Positions 37,956-48,574 of a stretch of DNA of 64,000 bases are shown one piece after another. The translations under genes and the position numbers were made by a program. The stretch covers positions 25,358,001-25,422,000 of the forward strand of contig NW_020825288.1 in the NCBI RefSeq assembly GCF_003286085.1. Direction: 5' to 3'. Each line of letters starts with the position of its first letter. Position 1 is the first letter of the stretch. This DNA comes from Drosophila persimilis (taxonomy: Eukaryota > Arthropoda > Insecta > Diptera > Drosophilidae). Below the pieces are notes generated by a model. It was not told the DNA's origin. It saw nothing but the letters and a program-made list of their open reading frames with translations, and ran no database searches.

Positions 37956-38710
37956 TTAATTTAATAGCTTTTTTAAAACCTCAAGCTTCTCCCGTTCTAT
38001 TTCTTCCAAAGCTTTGAAATGGCTGCTTTGCTGCTCTTTCATTTCTTTCAAAGTTTCAGCCACCGAATTCAAAGTTTCTGCTTGTAGAGAGCAGAGATTC
38101 TCCAAATTCAAAGGTGGAGCAGACGGGCGAGCACGTTTCGCTCTGGGCTCTGCTTCAGCTTCCGATTCCTCACCAAACCGGGTCGTCGATATTGGAGACA
38201 ATGGCGATTCCTCTAATTGGTCTACCTCTTGCTTTATCGGTGTTCCAAAATCGAAACCTCCTCCTACTCCATTCACCATCGCAAAAAAGCCGCACAAGGA
38301 AGCAATCTCCTCCTCGATTGGCTGGATAGCCACCAGGGAGTATGGCTCGCCGCCAGCACTCTCGACCTCCTGCTTGTTTCGGACCAGTTTCTTGCGTACC
38401 ACAATTTTCCAGTCAGACCATACCTTTAAAAATAAACTAATATCAATCAAATACTCCAGGTAAACGTGCAAAACTTGCCTTCTTCCACCCTGATGGATCC
38501 TTGGTTGGGGGTCCTGCTGCATTTAATGCTTTTGTCAGCTTTGACCATTTGGCATCTGCTGCTGCGCGGTCTCCTTTGACGAAACCCCTGGCGATCTGCG
38601 GGTTGTCTTTCATAAACTCCACCATTATATCGTCTTGAATAGAAGTCTTATGCTTGCCCCTACAAATAATTAAGTGTTGAATTCCTTACACTTTTATAAA
38701 ATACTTACAT
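37956..38710 (-). CDS. Zeste-type Myb/SANT DNA-binding protein
   Basis: 216 residues in three exons: ATG bases 1-2 at 38709-38710, then 38479-38659 and 37956-38423. The first exon contributes only AT of the start codon; the G comes from exon 2 (donor caatat|gtaagt, acceptor ttgtag|gggcaag). Intron 2 (55 nt) is GC-AG, with donor AAG|gcaagt fitting the strict GC-donor consensus and joining GWKK to VWSDWK. Residues 1-75 form a zeste-type Myb/SANT-like trihelix domain (MGKHKTSIQDDIMVEFMK, then KWSKLTKALNA and WKKVWSDWK). A basic stretch follows (VVRKKLVRNK). There is an IKQE motif that fits a SUMO site, a basic segment RAKRARPS, and a C-terminal coiled coil (AETLKEMKEQQSSHFKALEE). It is likely a nuclear transcription factor; target unknown. 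It is related to apontic/zeste-like families that expand in flies, and a domesticated transposon origin is possible. Confidence 0.8.
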
Positions 38711-39740
38711 ATTGATTCAATTGGTTTTAGTAAATCTGTCAGCAGTCGCTCAAAGTATTTTATTTAACTGGATTTTAATTTATTGTTGACTAGGACTTTT
38801 ATACAAATACATTTTCACTTTAATATACCAAAACTTTCCATTTTGAAGCAATTTATGTTCTATTGTTATTAATTTAAATAATCAGCTGAGAAAGAACCAT
38901 TTCAGTACAGAAAATTGCATGGTGTGTGACCTAAAGAGGGGTGCCTTGTAGCAGACCAATACATAGATCCGAAAAATACCGATTAATACTGGAAAAGCAG
39001 CCGATGGTATTGCCTGGGCACGAGCGAAATATTTATATATTCTATCAATAACCATACAGTATACATATGTATACGTATATATATGTATATATATATATAC
39101 AGTATATATTATATATGTATATATATGTATATATGTATATATATACAGTATATATATGTACATATACTGTATGGTTAATGGCATTTGTAAAAAATGAAGG
39201 GAAGCCGGCTAGAAAGATGCAATAAAGAACAAAAATTAAAATTTTGCGAACTATCAATGCAATCTGACGTGTTTGGTAAAGACATTTTTTTATACGCTAA
39301 TTGGTTTCTACAACGTTTAATAATTTTTTCCCTAATTTTAATTGGTTTTAGAGTCAAGAAACCAATCAACCATTTTTGCATACGATCAATGTCTTTTTTT
39401 ACACCGTTTTTTTTACACGGCTTTTAAATAACACGGTTTGAAAATCAAATAAATTAAATTTTTGTACACGTTTTTATTAACACGGTTTAAAATAACAACA
39501 CAAATAGATAGAAACACACACATCTCACAAACAGCTAGAAACCAAACGAAAACAAGAAAGAGCAAAAAGGGAATAAGTACATACATACATATGTACATAC
39601 TAAGTTTTGTATACTAAGTTTGCGTATACATACATACATGAAAGCAAATTTACTGATCAGAGCAATTGTAGATAGCAAAAATTTAGGGGAATTCCCTTTT
39701 TGTGGTAATTTAAGGGGATTACATTTTTACAATAGAAAAA
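38711..39740. other. Intergenic, AT-rich with a palindrome
   Basis: 5' flank of the Myb/SANT gene. Apart from the AT palindrome at 39050-39176, I see no gene or known element. Confidence 0.4.
39050..39176. repeat. AT-rich palindrome (potential hairpin/cruciform)
   Basis: The left arm starts accatacagtatacatatgt and the right arm ends tgtacatatactgtatggt, its near reverse complement. The interior is TATA/TGTATA repeat. Total length is about 125 nt. Confidence 0.7.
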
Positions 39741-39741
39741 T

Positions 39742-40022
39742 TAGTATTTTGTCAATAAATAATCCCCCGTTGGAAAGGGAAGGCGCAGTAGCTCGGGTCT
39801 CAAATATAAATCCTTGACAACCTGTGGGCCCTGCAATATAAATTTAAAATTTTGAAGTCGTTAGAAATTAGCCTATAATCTTACCACGAAGGGGCATGTG
39901 TGATTAATATTGGTGAACTGTTTGAACAGCCCATAGACTATAGCAACAAAAGGTTGATTTGGCTTTCGTAAATAGTGACAGGCATCAAAGGTAATGTCGA
40001 AGAGCCGTGGCCTTATGTAGTA
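39742..40022 (-). pseudogene. DUF1091 gene fragment, decayed
   Basis: On the minus strand, about 39742-39835 matches the first half of exon 3 and about 39885-40022 the second half of exon 2 of the intact DUF1091 gene at 48575-49229 (for example ggggcatgtgtgattaatat). Both are truncated with indels, and no full frame remains. The intron donor sequence next to CPYV is degraded. Confidence 0.7.
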
Positions 40023-40239
40023 TCGTCACATACATATGTATATATTTGTATGATAAGCTTCGGATTTTTGTTAAGTTTGAAGAAAACTTTCTGATGGAAA
40101 CAAGTATTTAGTGCTGTAAGAGAATAGTCGAAGCGATATTTTACTAAGTTACCGATTTACATATAAAATAAATTATAGGTACAATTTGTATTATCGTATT
40201 TAATTTCAACGTTTTATTAGGAAATTTTATATTTTTTGT

Positions 40240-40600
40240 ATTGAGTATTGGGTATATTAGATTTGTGATGATCGTTTCCGACCCCATAAAGTATATATAT
40301 TCTTGATCAGCATCAACATCCAAGTCGATTGAGCCCTGTCAGTCTGTCCGTCCGTCCCTATGAGCTCAAAAACTATAAGAGCTAGAGCAACGACATTTTA
40401 TATCCGGCCTTCTGTGATATGCCACTTCCGCCTCCACAAAGGGCGAAAACCTGTGGCATCCACAATCCACAATCTGGGGCATCCACAAATCTCAGAGACT
40501 ATTAAGGCTAGATTAACCAAATTTGGTATCCTGTTAGATCTCACTATAAAACGTATATCTCAAAATTTCGTTCCTGCTCTTTGTTTTTAATTTTTTGAGT
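40240..40600 (+). repeat. Dispersed obscura-type repeat, copy 1
   Basis: Contains cgaccccataaagtatatat, then cagtctgtccgtccgtccct, then TATAAGAGCTAGAGCAAC and a tail shared with the opposite-strand copy at 44100-44875. It has an internal deletion. It abuts the minisatellite. Confidence 0.7.
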
Positions 40601-40611
40601 TTTATTTTAAG

Positions 40612-41800
40612 CAAAAACAATAAAAATCAAAAATAATAATTATTCAATAAAAATAAAAAATTATAATTATTAAATAAAATTCAAGAATAATAATTATAAA
40701 AATAATTATTCAATAAAAATCAAGAATAATAATTATAATAACAATTATTCAATAAAAATCAAGAATAACAATTATAATAACAATTATCAAATAAAAATCA
40801 AAAATAACAATTATTCAATAAAAATCAAGAATAACAATTATAATAACAATTATCCAATAAAAATCAAAAATAACAATTATTCAATAAAAATCAAAAATAA
40901 CAATTATTCAAAAAAAAATCAAGAATAACAATTATAATAACAATTATCCAATAAAAATCAAAAATAACAATTATTCAATAAAAATCAAGAATAACAATTA
41001 TAATAACAATTATCCAATAAAAATCAAAAATAACAATTATTCAATAAAAATCAAGAATAACAATTATAATAACAATTATTCAAAAATAACAATTATTATA
41101 ACAATTATTCAAAAAAAATCAAGAGTAACAATTATAATAACAATTATTCAAAAATAACAATTATAATAACAATTATTCCAAAAAAATCAAGAATAACAAT
41201 TATAATAACAATTATCCAATAAAAATCAAGAATAACAATTATTCAATAAAAATCAAGAATAACAATTATAATAACAATTATCCAATAAAAATCAAAAATA
41301 ACAATTATTCAATAAAAATCAAGAATAACAATTATAATAACAATTATACAAAAATAACAATTATAATAACAATTATTCCAAAAAAATCAAGAATAACAAT
41401 TATAATAACAATTATCCAATAAAAATCAAAAATAACAATTATTCAATAAAAATCAAGAATAACAATTATACAAAAATAACAATTATAATAACAATTATTC
41501 CAAAAAAATCAAGAATAACAATTATCAAATAAAAATCAAAAATAACAATTATTCAATAAAAATCAAGAATAACAATTATAATAACAATTATCCAATAAAA
41601 ATCAAAAATAACAATTATTCAATAAAAATCAAGAATAACAATTATTCAATAAAAATCAAGAATAACCATTATAATAACAATTATTCAAAAATAACAATTA
41701 TAATAACAATTATTAAAAAAAAATCAAGAATAATAATAATAATTATAATAATAATTATAAAATAAAAATCAAAAATAATAATTATTCAATAAAAATCAAG
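40612..41800. repeat. AT-rich minisatellite, about 1.2 kb
   Basis: Tandem array built on aataacaattataataacaa and aaaaatcaagaataacaatt blocks. Common units are about 39 nt and 27 nt, often paired into about 66 nt. Both edges become simpler AATAAT/AATTAT runs. There is almost no G except in CAAG. It is flanked on both sides by copies of the dispersed repeat in the same orientation. Confidence 0.85.
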
Positions 41801-41827
41801 ATACTTAAAATTAGTGTAGGCGTACAT

Positions 41828-42240
41828 ATGTACATATATTAGATTTGTGGTGAAAATGGATGTGTATAACGTCCAGGGGGATTGTTTCCGACCCCATAAA
41901 GTATATATATTCTTGATCAGCATCAATAGCCGAGTCGATTGAGCCCTGTCTGTCTGTCCGTCCGTCCGTCCCTATTAGCGCCTAGTGCTCAAAGACTATA
42001 AGAGCTAGAGCAACCAAATTTGGTATCCACACTGCCGTGATATCGAACCTGCACAAGTATATTTCAAAATATCGCCCCACCCCCTTCCGCTCCCACAAAG
42101 AACCAAAAGCTGTGGCATCCACAATTTAAAAGATACGAGAAAATTAATCATAGGGAATGACCATAACTACCATATTGCCGAATGTGGATCAGATCGGATC
42201 ATTATTATAACCAAAAGGAACAAATCAATTTTCAGTGACT
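41828..42240 (+). repeat. Dispersed obscura-type repeat, copy 2
   Basis: Starts tatattagatttgtggtgaa and runs through cgaccccataaagtatatat and gtccgtccgtccctattagc to about 42240. Same orientation as copy 1 and opposite to the copy at 44100-44875. Confidence 0.7.
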
Positions 42241-42344
42241 ACGCAGGGCCCGACGACACGCTCAGACTGATTTTCTGTCTCTCTCGCACGCACTCTTTGT
42301 CGTGTCGTTCAATATTAGCGCCGTCTGGCGGAGGAGAGCCATAC

Positions 42345-42416
42345 TGCCTATGTATCGCGTTTAAATGTAGAGTTGCTGTCATAGCAGCAACTTACAGCGT
42401 TCCCCCTCGTTTTTGG
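42345..42416. repeat. Short dispersed repeat (TAAATGTAGAG type)
   Basis: taaatgtagagttgctgtca through cagcgttccccctcgttttt recurs at 45129-45192 and 45313-45376. Each copy has a short internal palindrome GTTGC...GCAAC. Confidence 0.55.
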
Positions 42417-42555
42417 ATTAATAGTAAGAGACTTCTTTGCTTTTTGCTTTCAGATTTTATTTTGATGCTAGGAACACTTCGAAAAGAATACTGCATGATC
42501 AGCTTGGACTGCATCCCAATGGATCTTGGCCAAACATATTTTATTTGACCGAAAC

Positions 42556-42715
42556 TGGACACCCATTTCATGTAAAACTAACATTCGTATCAAATTGAGG
42601 CTTCTTATCAAAGTACCACTGAATCGTCAATAAATAATCCCCCGTTGGAAAGGGAAGGCGCAGTAGCTCGGGTCTCAAATAAAAATCCTTGACAATCTGT
42701 GGGCCCTACAATATA
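42556..42715 (-). pseudogene. DUF1091 exon 3 fragment
   Basis: On the minus strand, matches most of exon 3 of the intact DUF1091 gene. It is nearly identical over about 110 nt to the fragment at 39750-39835 (aataatcccccgttggaaag). The adjacent 42465-42575 also matches non-coding sequence at 48295-48405, which shows it was copied as part of a larger block. Confidence 0.7.
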
Positions 42716-42719
42716 AATT

Positions 42720-43620
42720 GTTTATATTGGTTTATTTTATTGGTTTATGCCGCGTCTATAAGATAATGTCATTTTGTGTACCGGATTCGATTTATGCCGA
42801 TCTGATCGTTAAATAAATGGTGTAGTGTTCAGTCTTCGCCAGAGACTTAGGGCCAGAGCCTATTTAGGCTCTAACCCCGACATTGGCCAATAGATGGTTT
42901 TTCTTGACTTCATGTTAATAGGAAGCTATGTTCGATGGCGCGCATTCTTGCTGTGCTCGGGTTCATGATTACAAATTCATTTTATTTGTATTTTTTACAT
43001 AAATTACAGATTTAATCCGATTCCTTACATTTACAAATAAACAAAAAATATACAGACTTCCTTCTTCTTATATCAGCAAAAAAAAAAACTTAATTATTCG
43101 AGCATTTCAGGGGAAATATTCTTTCAAATCATTATATACATATATGTGTATATATGTATATCTACTTTACATTGTGGTTTCAGCCATTAGTGGTACTCAC
43201 AGTAATTGATTAAACTCATCGGTGTATCGTTGGGCCCACGACGACTTTGATGGATGCATTTGTATACGCTGTGTAATTTAAAGGCTGGTCAGTTTAAATG
43301 TATATATATATATAAAGCGAAACACATTATCCCAAACTCATAATACACTGCTTTAAAAATATTCAGTTGCTTTACAAATTTACTCATTAGAGGAAGCTAT
43401 ATAGTTAATACATTAATTAACACAATGGTAAACGAGATATGAATATGTAAATCTAAACAGCTGGTTCTTAGAGCAGCAGCGTATAGATTTGTATGTGATA
43501 ATGATAAAGGCAAATGGGAACTTGCACTTGAAGTTTAACTTCAGAAACACCGGCTATTGACTATTGACACACTATTGACAGCAATAGTGGTTCTGAGGCA
43601 ATGTGGTTTAGGCTAGCCTC
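42720..43620. other. Intergenic, AT-rich
   Basis: I see no gene. TATG/TATA microsatellite runs lie at about 43135-43165 and 43296-43316. Confidence 0.4.
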
Positions 43621-43625
43621 ATTAC

Positions 43626-43841
43626 TCAATCCTTTGTAAATTTTCGAAGGTTGGTAACGATTATGTCCTCCGGCTTTTTGAGATCGACAGGTTCAAACTG
43701 ATGTTCAGACATCCAGCAATGGTGTATGGTGGTTGGTCTTTCACGAGCTGTAAATGATTTCCGATATTGAGCTAGCCCAACGTCAACGGTTCTGCCTTCA
43801 CCTTTCACGGTCAGCATTGTTGTTTTTGTAGTTGATACCAT
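43626..43841 (-). CDS. Small orphan ORF, 71 residues
   Basis: An intact open frame begins ATGGTATCAACTAC. It encodes a soluble, basic, non-repetitive protein (MVSTTKTTML, then RTVDVGLAQYRKSF and HHCWMSEHQFEPVDL). No signal peptide, membrane segment or family is recognised. Composition is balanced and contains Trp, Cys and His, unlike random translation of the AT-rich surroundings. It stands between repeat copies with no DUF1091 similarity. It could be a small lineage-restricted gene, an exon of a larger gene, or chance. Confidence 0.45.
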   Translation of the reverse strand: MVSTTKTTMLTVKGEGRTVDVGLAQYRKSFTARERPTTIHHCWMSEHQFEPVDLKKPEDIIVTNLRKFTKD

Positions 43842-44099
43842 AAATTGGTTGGCCGGCTTGGCTGTATTAAGATTTTTATTCCTATCCCTAAATAAAACTG
43901 TATCAGAACCTTATCTTTCCTCGGTGGAATAACGTACCTTTGCTTCTATCAAAAATTTCACTTTATTTTCACTTTTCCCTCGTGTTTTTTAGTTATCGCC
44001 ACCCTTCGGATTTATTAATCCAAATATAAATGCAATATCAACATGGATATTTGTATGATGCACCATTCACTGGGTACCATTTAAAAATTCTGCAAAAAT

Positions 44100-44875
44100 G
44101 ACTTCGCTTCAAAAGTGGGGCGAAATTTTGAGATATACATTTTATAGTGAGATCTAACAGGAGTGCGGATACTAAATTTGGTTAGTCTAGCGATAATAGT
44201 CTCTGAGATCTGTGAATATCCCCAAATTTTCGTCCCTTGCGGGGGCGGAAGGGGGTGTGGCGAAACTTTGACACGAAACGGTCAATGTCCGTTATCCCAG
44301 GAGTGTTGATACCAAATTTTGTTGCTCTGGCTCTTATAGGTTCTGAGATCCTTGAACTCAAATTTAGCAATTGGCAAAATCGACCATGAAACCTGTGTGT
44401 TAGAGCGAGAAGAATAAAATTGTTTTCTTGATTCTGGCTATAATAATTATACGATCTGGTTCAGATTTTACACTCTAGAACATATAGTCATCCTCTAGGA
44501 TTCTGCGTTTTCTGTTTTATCGTATCTATGAAATTGTGGATTCCGCAGATTTTCCCCCTTTGTGGAGGCGGAAGTAGGCAGGGCAAAGATTTAAAATATT
44601 TTTTTAACAGTGACATATTACAGAAGTCCGGATATAAAATGTCGTTGCTCTAGCTCTTATAGTCTCTGAGCACTAGGCGCTCATAGGGATGGACGGACAG
44701 ACGGACACACAGACATGGCTCAAACGACTCGTCTTTTGATGGTGATCAAGAATATGTATATATACATTATGGCCGGAAACGATTCCTTTTGGACGTTACA
44801 CACATCCACTTTTACCACAAATCTAATATACCCCACCCCAATACTCATTTTGAGTATCGGGTAGAACAAAATTGT
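44100..44875 (-). repeat. Dispersed obscura-type repeat, longest copy
   Basis: Read on the minus strand from 44875: tacccgatactcaaaatgag, then the CGTTTCCGGCC segment, GTCTGTCCGTCCGTCC-like runs, TATAAGAGCTAGAGCAAC, and a tail ending near 44100 with tcactataaaatgtatatct. About 775 nt; no coding capacity seen. Copies 1 and 2 are shorter versions on the opposite strand. Confidence 0.75.
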
Positions 44876-45128
44876 CGGACAGAAATTGCCATATCGACTC
44901 GGCTGTTCAAGTCGATCAAGACTATACACATGTATACAAATCTGATATACCACTACACTCATTAAGTACCAAATATCGAAATATAAATTTTTCCGCATGA
45001 AAGAGTCAATGTAGATAATCATAGTCCAGTTTGCCTAAATTACTTTCGGAGAATATCGATTACGGAAAACCATTTTATTTAAAGAAAATACTTTTTGTTA
45101 CGGCGTAATATGACTACTACTGACTAAG

Positions 45129-45376
45129 TATCGGGTATAAATGTAGAGTTACGGTGTCCGCAGCAACTCACAACGTTCCCCCTCGTTTTTTTGGACAAGG
45201 CTTCACAGTTCTGTGGAACTGTCCAATATTCAATCTCAAAACACCTCTAATAGTGACAAAGTCGATGAAATTAAGAAGAATGAGAGGTAATGAAAAAGAA
45301 ACCAGAGACTGAGTATCCGGTATAAATGTAGAGCCGCGCCTGTAGCTGCAACTCACAACGTTCTCCCTCGTCTTTC
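45129..45376. repeat. Two copies of the TAAATGTAGAG-type repeat
   Basis: Copies at about 45129-45192 and 45313-45376, each starting ggtataaatgtagag and ending CCTCG. They are directly repeated about 185 nt apart and related to 42345-42416. Confidence 0.55.
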
Positions 45377-45796
45377 GTCATTCTGGCTTTAATAATGACC
45401 CAATCTGATTCGGCAATTTTGTTTTCTACGCTTTCGGTTTTCTCATATCAACATTTTTGTGGCCCCATATCTTTGACATTTGAGGAAGCTCTAGGGAGCG
45501 TGGAAACATTGTGAAGCAAACTGGATTTACGACTTGAATACGAATACGGTATTCCCAGTTAGTACTCACATATAAAATTACAAAGAACCATTTATTTGAT
45601 AGATCTTTTATTTCCAGTTCAGTTTCTGTATACTTCCTTGCCATTATTTATCTATTTGCACAAAATCGCATTGTGACAATCGATAGACAAGGATAAATTC
45701 GGCAAATCGGTGCAATAATTGCCTGCAATTTGAATTTGTTACTGTTTTATCTATCTGTGGATCTTCAGGGATTTTCTCAACGAATTTTTCCCACTA

Positions 45797-46457
45797 TCAG
45801 CTCTTCAGGAGATCCTCCACGAACACGAAACTCACATTCGTATCAAATTGCAGCCTTTTGCCGAAGTACCACCGCATAGACAGCATATAGTCGCCGGTGG
45901 GAAAGGGCAGAATCAACAGCTCGGGTTGAAGATAAAAATCCTTCAATATTTGGTTTCCCTAATAATTAAAAATTGTTACAAATTATTAATTTACGGAATA
46001 TATCACTGATAGCCGAGAGCTTACCACATATGGACAAGTGTGGTTAAGATTCGAGAATTCGTTGAAAAGGCTAAAGACTATTTTGGCAAACGGATCGTAA
46101 TTCTTCCGCATAAATCTACAGGCATCCACAGTGGTATCCAATAGCCATGGCTTATAGCCACTTGCTCTCTTGAATATCTTTCCATGATTTATTATGTTAT
46201 AAGCCGGGTGAAGTATTGTCGCGTTTATGTTGAGATGAACCTTGTCTCGACTGCCTTCAGACGACAGTATTGGAACACGACCCATGACTGATTGTAGCTT
46301 TCGCAGACGATGTTTGTAAACTTGAAGATGACGGCATCCTGAAAACTTGGTTCAATACTGACTTCTTGATTAGTAATTTAAATATATTTACATTAATATT
46401 TATGTTGAATGTTAAAAGTAATCCGATGAAAATACAGATCATCAACTGAGAACGCAT
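45797..46457 (-). pseudogene. DUF1091 gene with one frameshift
   Basis: Three-exon structure conserved: 46392-46457 (MRSQLMICIFIGLLLTFNIN signal peptide), 46025-46338, 45797-45958, with good splice sites. Exon 2 lacks 4 nt near 46253 relative to the intact paralogue (CTGAAGGC|AGTCGAG against CTGAAGGCTGTCAGTCGAAG), which shifts the frame after RLKA. All other exon 2 and 3 codons remain open (TILHPAYNI, GYKPWLLDTTVDACRFM, NLNHTCPYV, PTGDYMLSMRW). A TATA-like TATAAAATA on the minus strand at about 46505-46513 lies about 50 nt upstream of the ATG. This is a young pseudogene, or an assembly error if reads disagree. Confidence 0.75.
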
Positions 46458-46635
46458 CGTTCTTGCTCTGGGTTGAAAAATAGCAGTTGTATGACACCAA
46501 CGTGTTATTTTATACTAAGTCCATTTACGCTTGATAGAGTTTAATTGCTTTAATTATTTTAAACACTGATTGAACACTGAAAAAATAATTATGGAGATAT
46601 CCGATTTTCTGAACAATCCATTCTTGGTTTAATTC

Positions 46636-47100
46636 CACTTCAGTGGATCCTCTACGAATGTAAAACTAACGTTTGTAGTAGTAGCTCAGTAGCTGAAATC
46701 GTACATAAAAATTCTTGACAATCTGCGCACCCTGTAATACAAATTTCAGATGTTGAAGTTTCGAGAAATATCCGCATAATCTTACCACGTATGGGCATTT
46801 GTGATAAATATTCAAAATGTTTTTGAAGAGCCAATATACTATATTATATATGTATACTATATATGGGTAGATTTTGCTTTCGAAAATAAAAACAGGCATT
46901 AAAGTAAACGTCGAAAGGGCATGGCTTTGAGCCGATTTCCATAAAGTGTGACATGAAATTATATATCTTTGTACCGAGTTACACCATCCCATTCTTATTG
47001 AGGAGCAATTTGCTTCGAATTACAGCCTTCAGATGACAGTTGTGGAATACGATCCAGGATTTGTTTTAGCTCTCGCAGATAAAGTTTATAAACTTGAATC
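46636..47100 (-). pseudogene. DUF1091 gene copy, heavily decayed
   Basis: About 46636-46735 matches exon 3 with an internal deletion. About 46793-47100 matches exon 2 with many indels, including a TATA microsatellite expansion at 46845-46865. No exon 1 or open frame survives. Confidence 0.65.
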
Positions 47101-47563
47101 TACACGGATCTAATACACCCCTAACCTCTGTGAGTACTGGGTATACAAAAATATCTTTTGCCGCATGAAAGAGTAAACAAAAATGGTGATGATCATGTTT
47201 CATTTTGCTTAAATTACTTCCAGATACTTAAATTATACTACTACTACTTATACTTCCTATTCAGATAGGAATACTTTACAATTTGTCGAGCCTGTAAACT
47301 GTCAAACGTATCGTTTGCATACAATATAATCTTTCATTGGAATGGGAAGGCGTAACAGATTCTGTGATATTTTGAAAGTTACTGATTTAACATTAGATTG
47401 GAGGATCTTTGTTTATGAAGCCGTAGCTATTTCCCTTTCGTATCACTCACCGATCAGTCGAAAAAACACGGGTTTTCCATACATATTTTGATAAATCGGT
47501 ACAACAATTTGTACTGTTTTATGTATCTGCTGATTTTCAAGGATCGTCTGCATGTAACTTCCA

Positions 47564-48065
47564 CTATTTGCTCTTCAGGAGGTCCTCTAAGAACTTAAAA
47601 CTAATGTTCCTATTAAACTGGAGCTTCTTATCGAAGATCCACTGCATCGACAACATATAATCCCCTGTAGGCATGGGCAGACGCAGTAGCTCGGGTCTTA
47701 GATAAAAGTCTGTAATAATCTGTGAACCCTGTATCAGAGTTTTAGAGTTTGTACTTGTGAGATACATATAAGCACGTATGGGCCTTAACTTGTAGGGGCA
47801 TGTATGATTCTTGTTGGTAAACTGTTTAATGAGCCCATAGACTATATTAGCAATGGGTAGATTTCTCTTTCGAAAATACAAACAGGTATCAAATCTAGCT
47901 TTGAAAATTCATTGCTTATATTCCCTCTTTTTTTTTGAGGAAATTCCTACCATGAACAGATTTTGGCCAGATGCAATACTGCCCATTCATAGAGGATCAC
48001 TTTGCCTCGACTAACGGCCTTCAGACGGCAGTTGTCGAACACGAACCATGAAGTTTGCAGACGGA
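47564..48065 (-). pseudogene. DUF1091 gene copy, truncated
   Basis: Exon 3 (47564-47728) is intact in frame (ITDFYLRPELLRLPMPTGDY to LEDLLKSK). The 3' part of exon 2 is open (NIVYGLIKQFTNKNHTCPY), but its donor is changed (TACAA|gttaag in place of TACGTG|gtaag). The frame reads through the former intron. The 5' part of exon 2 (47950-48065) is broken by stops and by an A/T run at 47930-47940. Exon 1 is not found. Confidence 0.7.
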
Positions 48066-48574
48066 GTTTTAATCTATACAATAATATCTTTGACCGCATG
48101 AAAGAGCCAATAAAATATTGGTGATCATGTTTCATTTTGCTTAAATTACTTCCGGAGAACATCGAACACGAGTTGTATCTCATTTATAGTAAATAAGCTG
48201 TATCGAGGCGTAATATGGCAAATAGATCAAAACGAAGGGTTGTAGCTCTAAAATAATTTGGATTAATACTGAAAGACTTATATGCGTTCAGATTTAAGTT
48301 TGATGCTAGGAACACTCGGAAATGAACACAGATGATCAGCTTGGACTGCATCCCTATGGTTCTTGGCCAAACATATTTTATTTAACCGAAACTGGACACC
48401 AATTTCCGTTGCTATTTCCCTTTCGTTTCATTCACCTATAAGTCGAAAAAACACGGATAACCATAGATATATTTAAGAAATCGCTACAATAATTGCTTGC
48501 AAGTTAAATTGATTTACTGTTCTACATATGTTGGGATCTGTTGGTTTTCAGGAATCGTCTGCATGTAACTCCAA

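Noticed and set aside
40612..41800. CRISPR-like regular spacing
   Set aside because: It is a eukaryotic AT minisatellite: units are contiguous and variable in length, with no unique spacers.
42297..42548. 83-codon plus-strand frame
   Set aside because: Crosses two dispersed repeats and a duplicated non-coding segment also found at 48.3 kb; not a gene.
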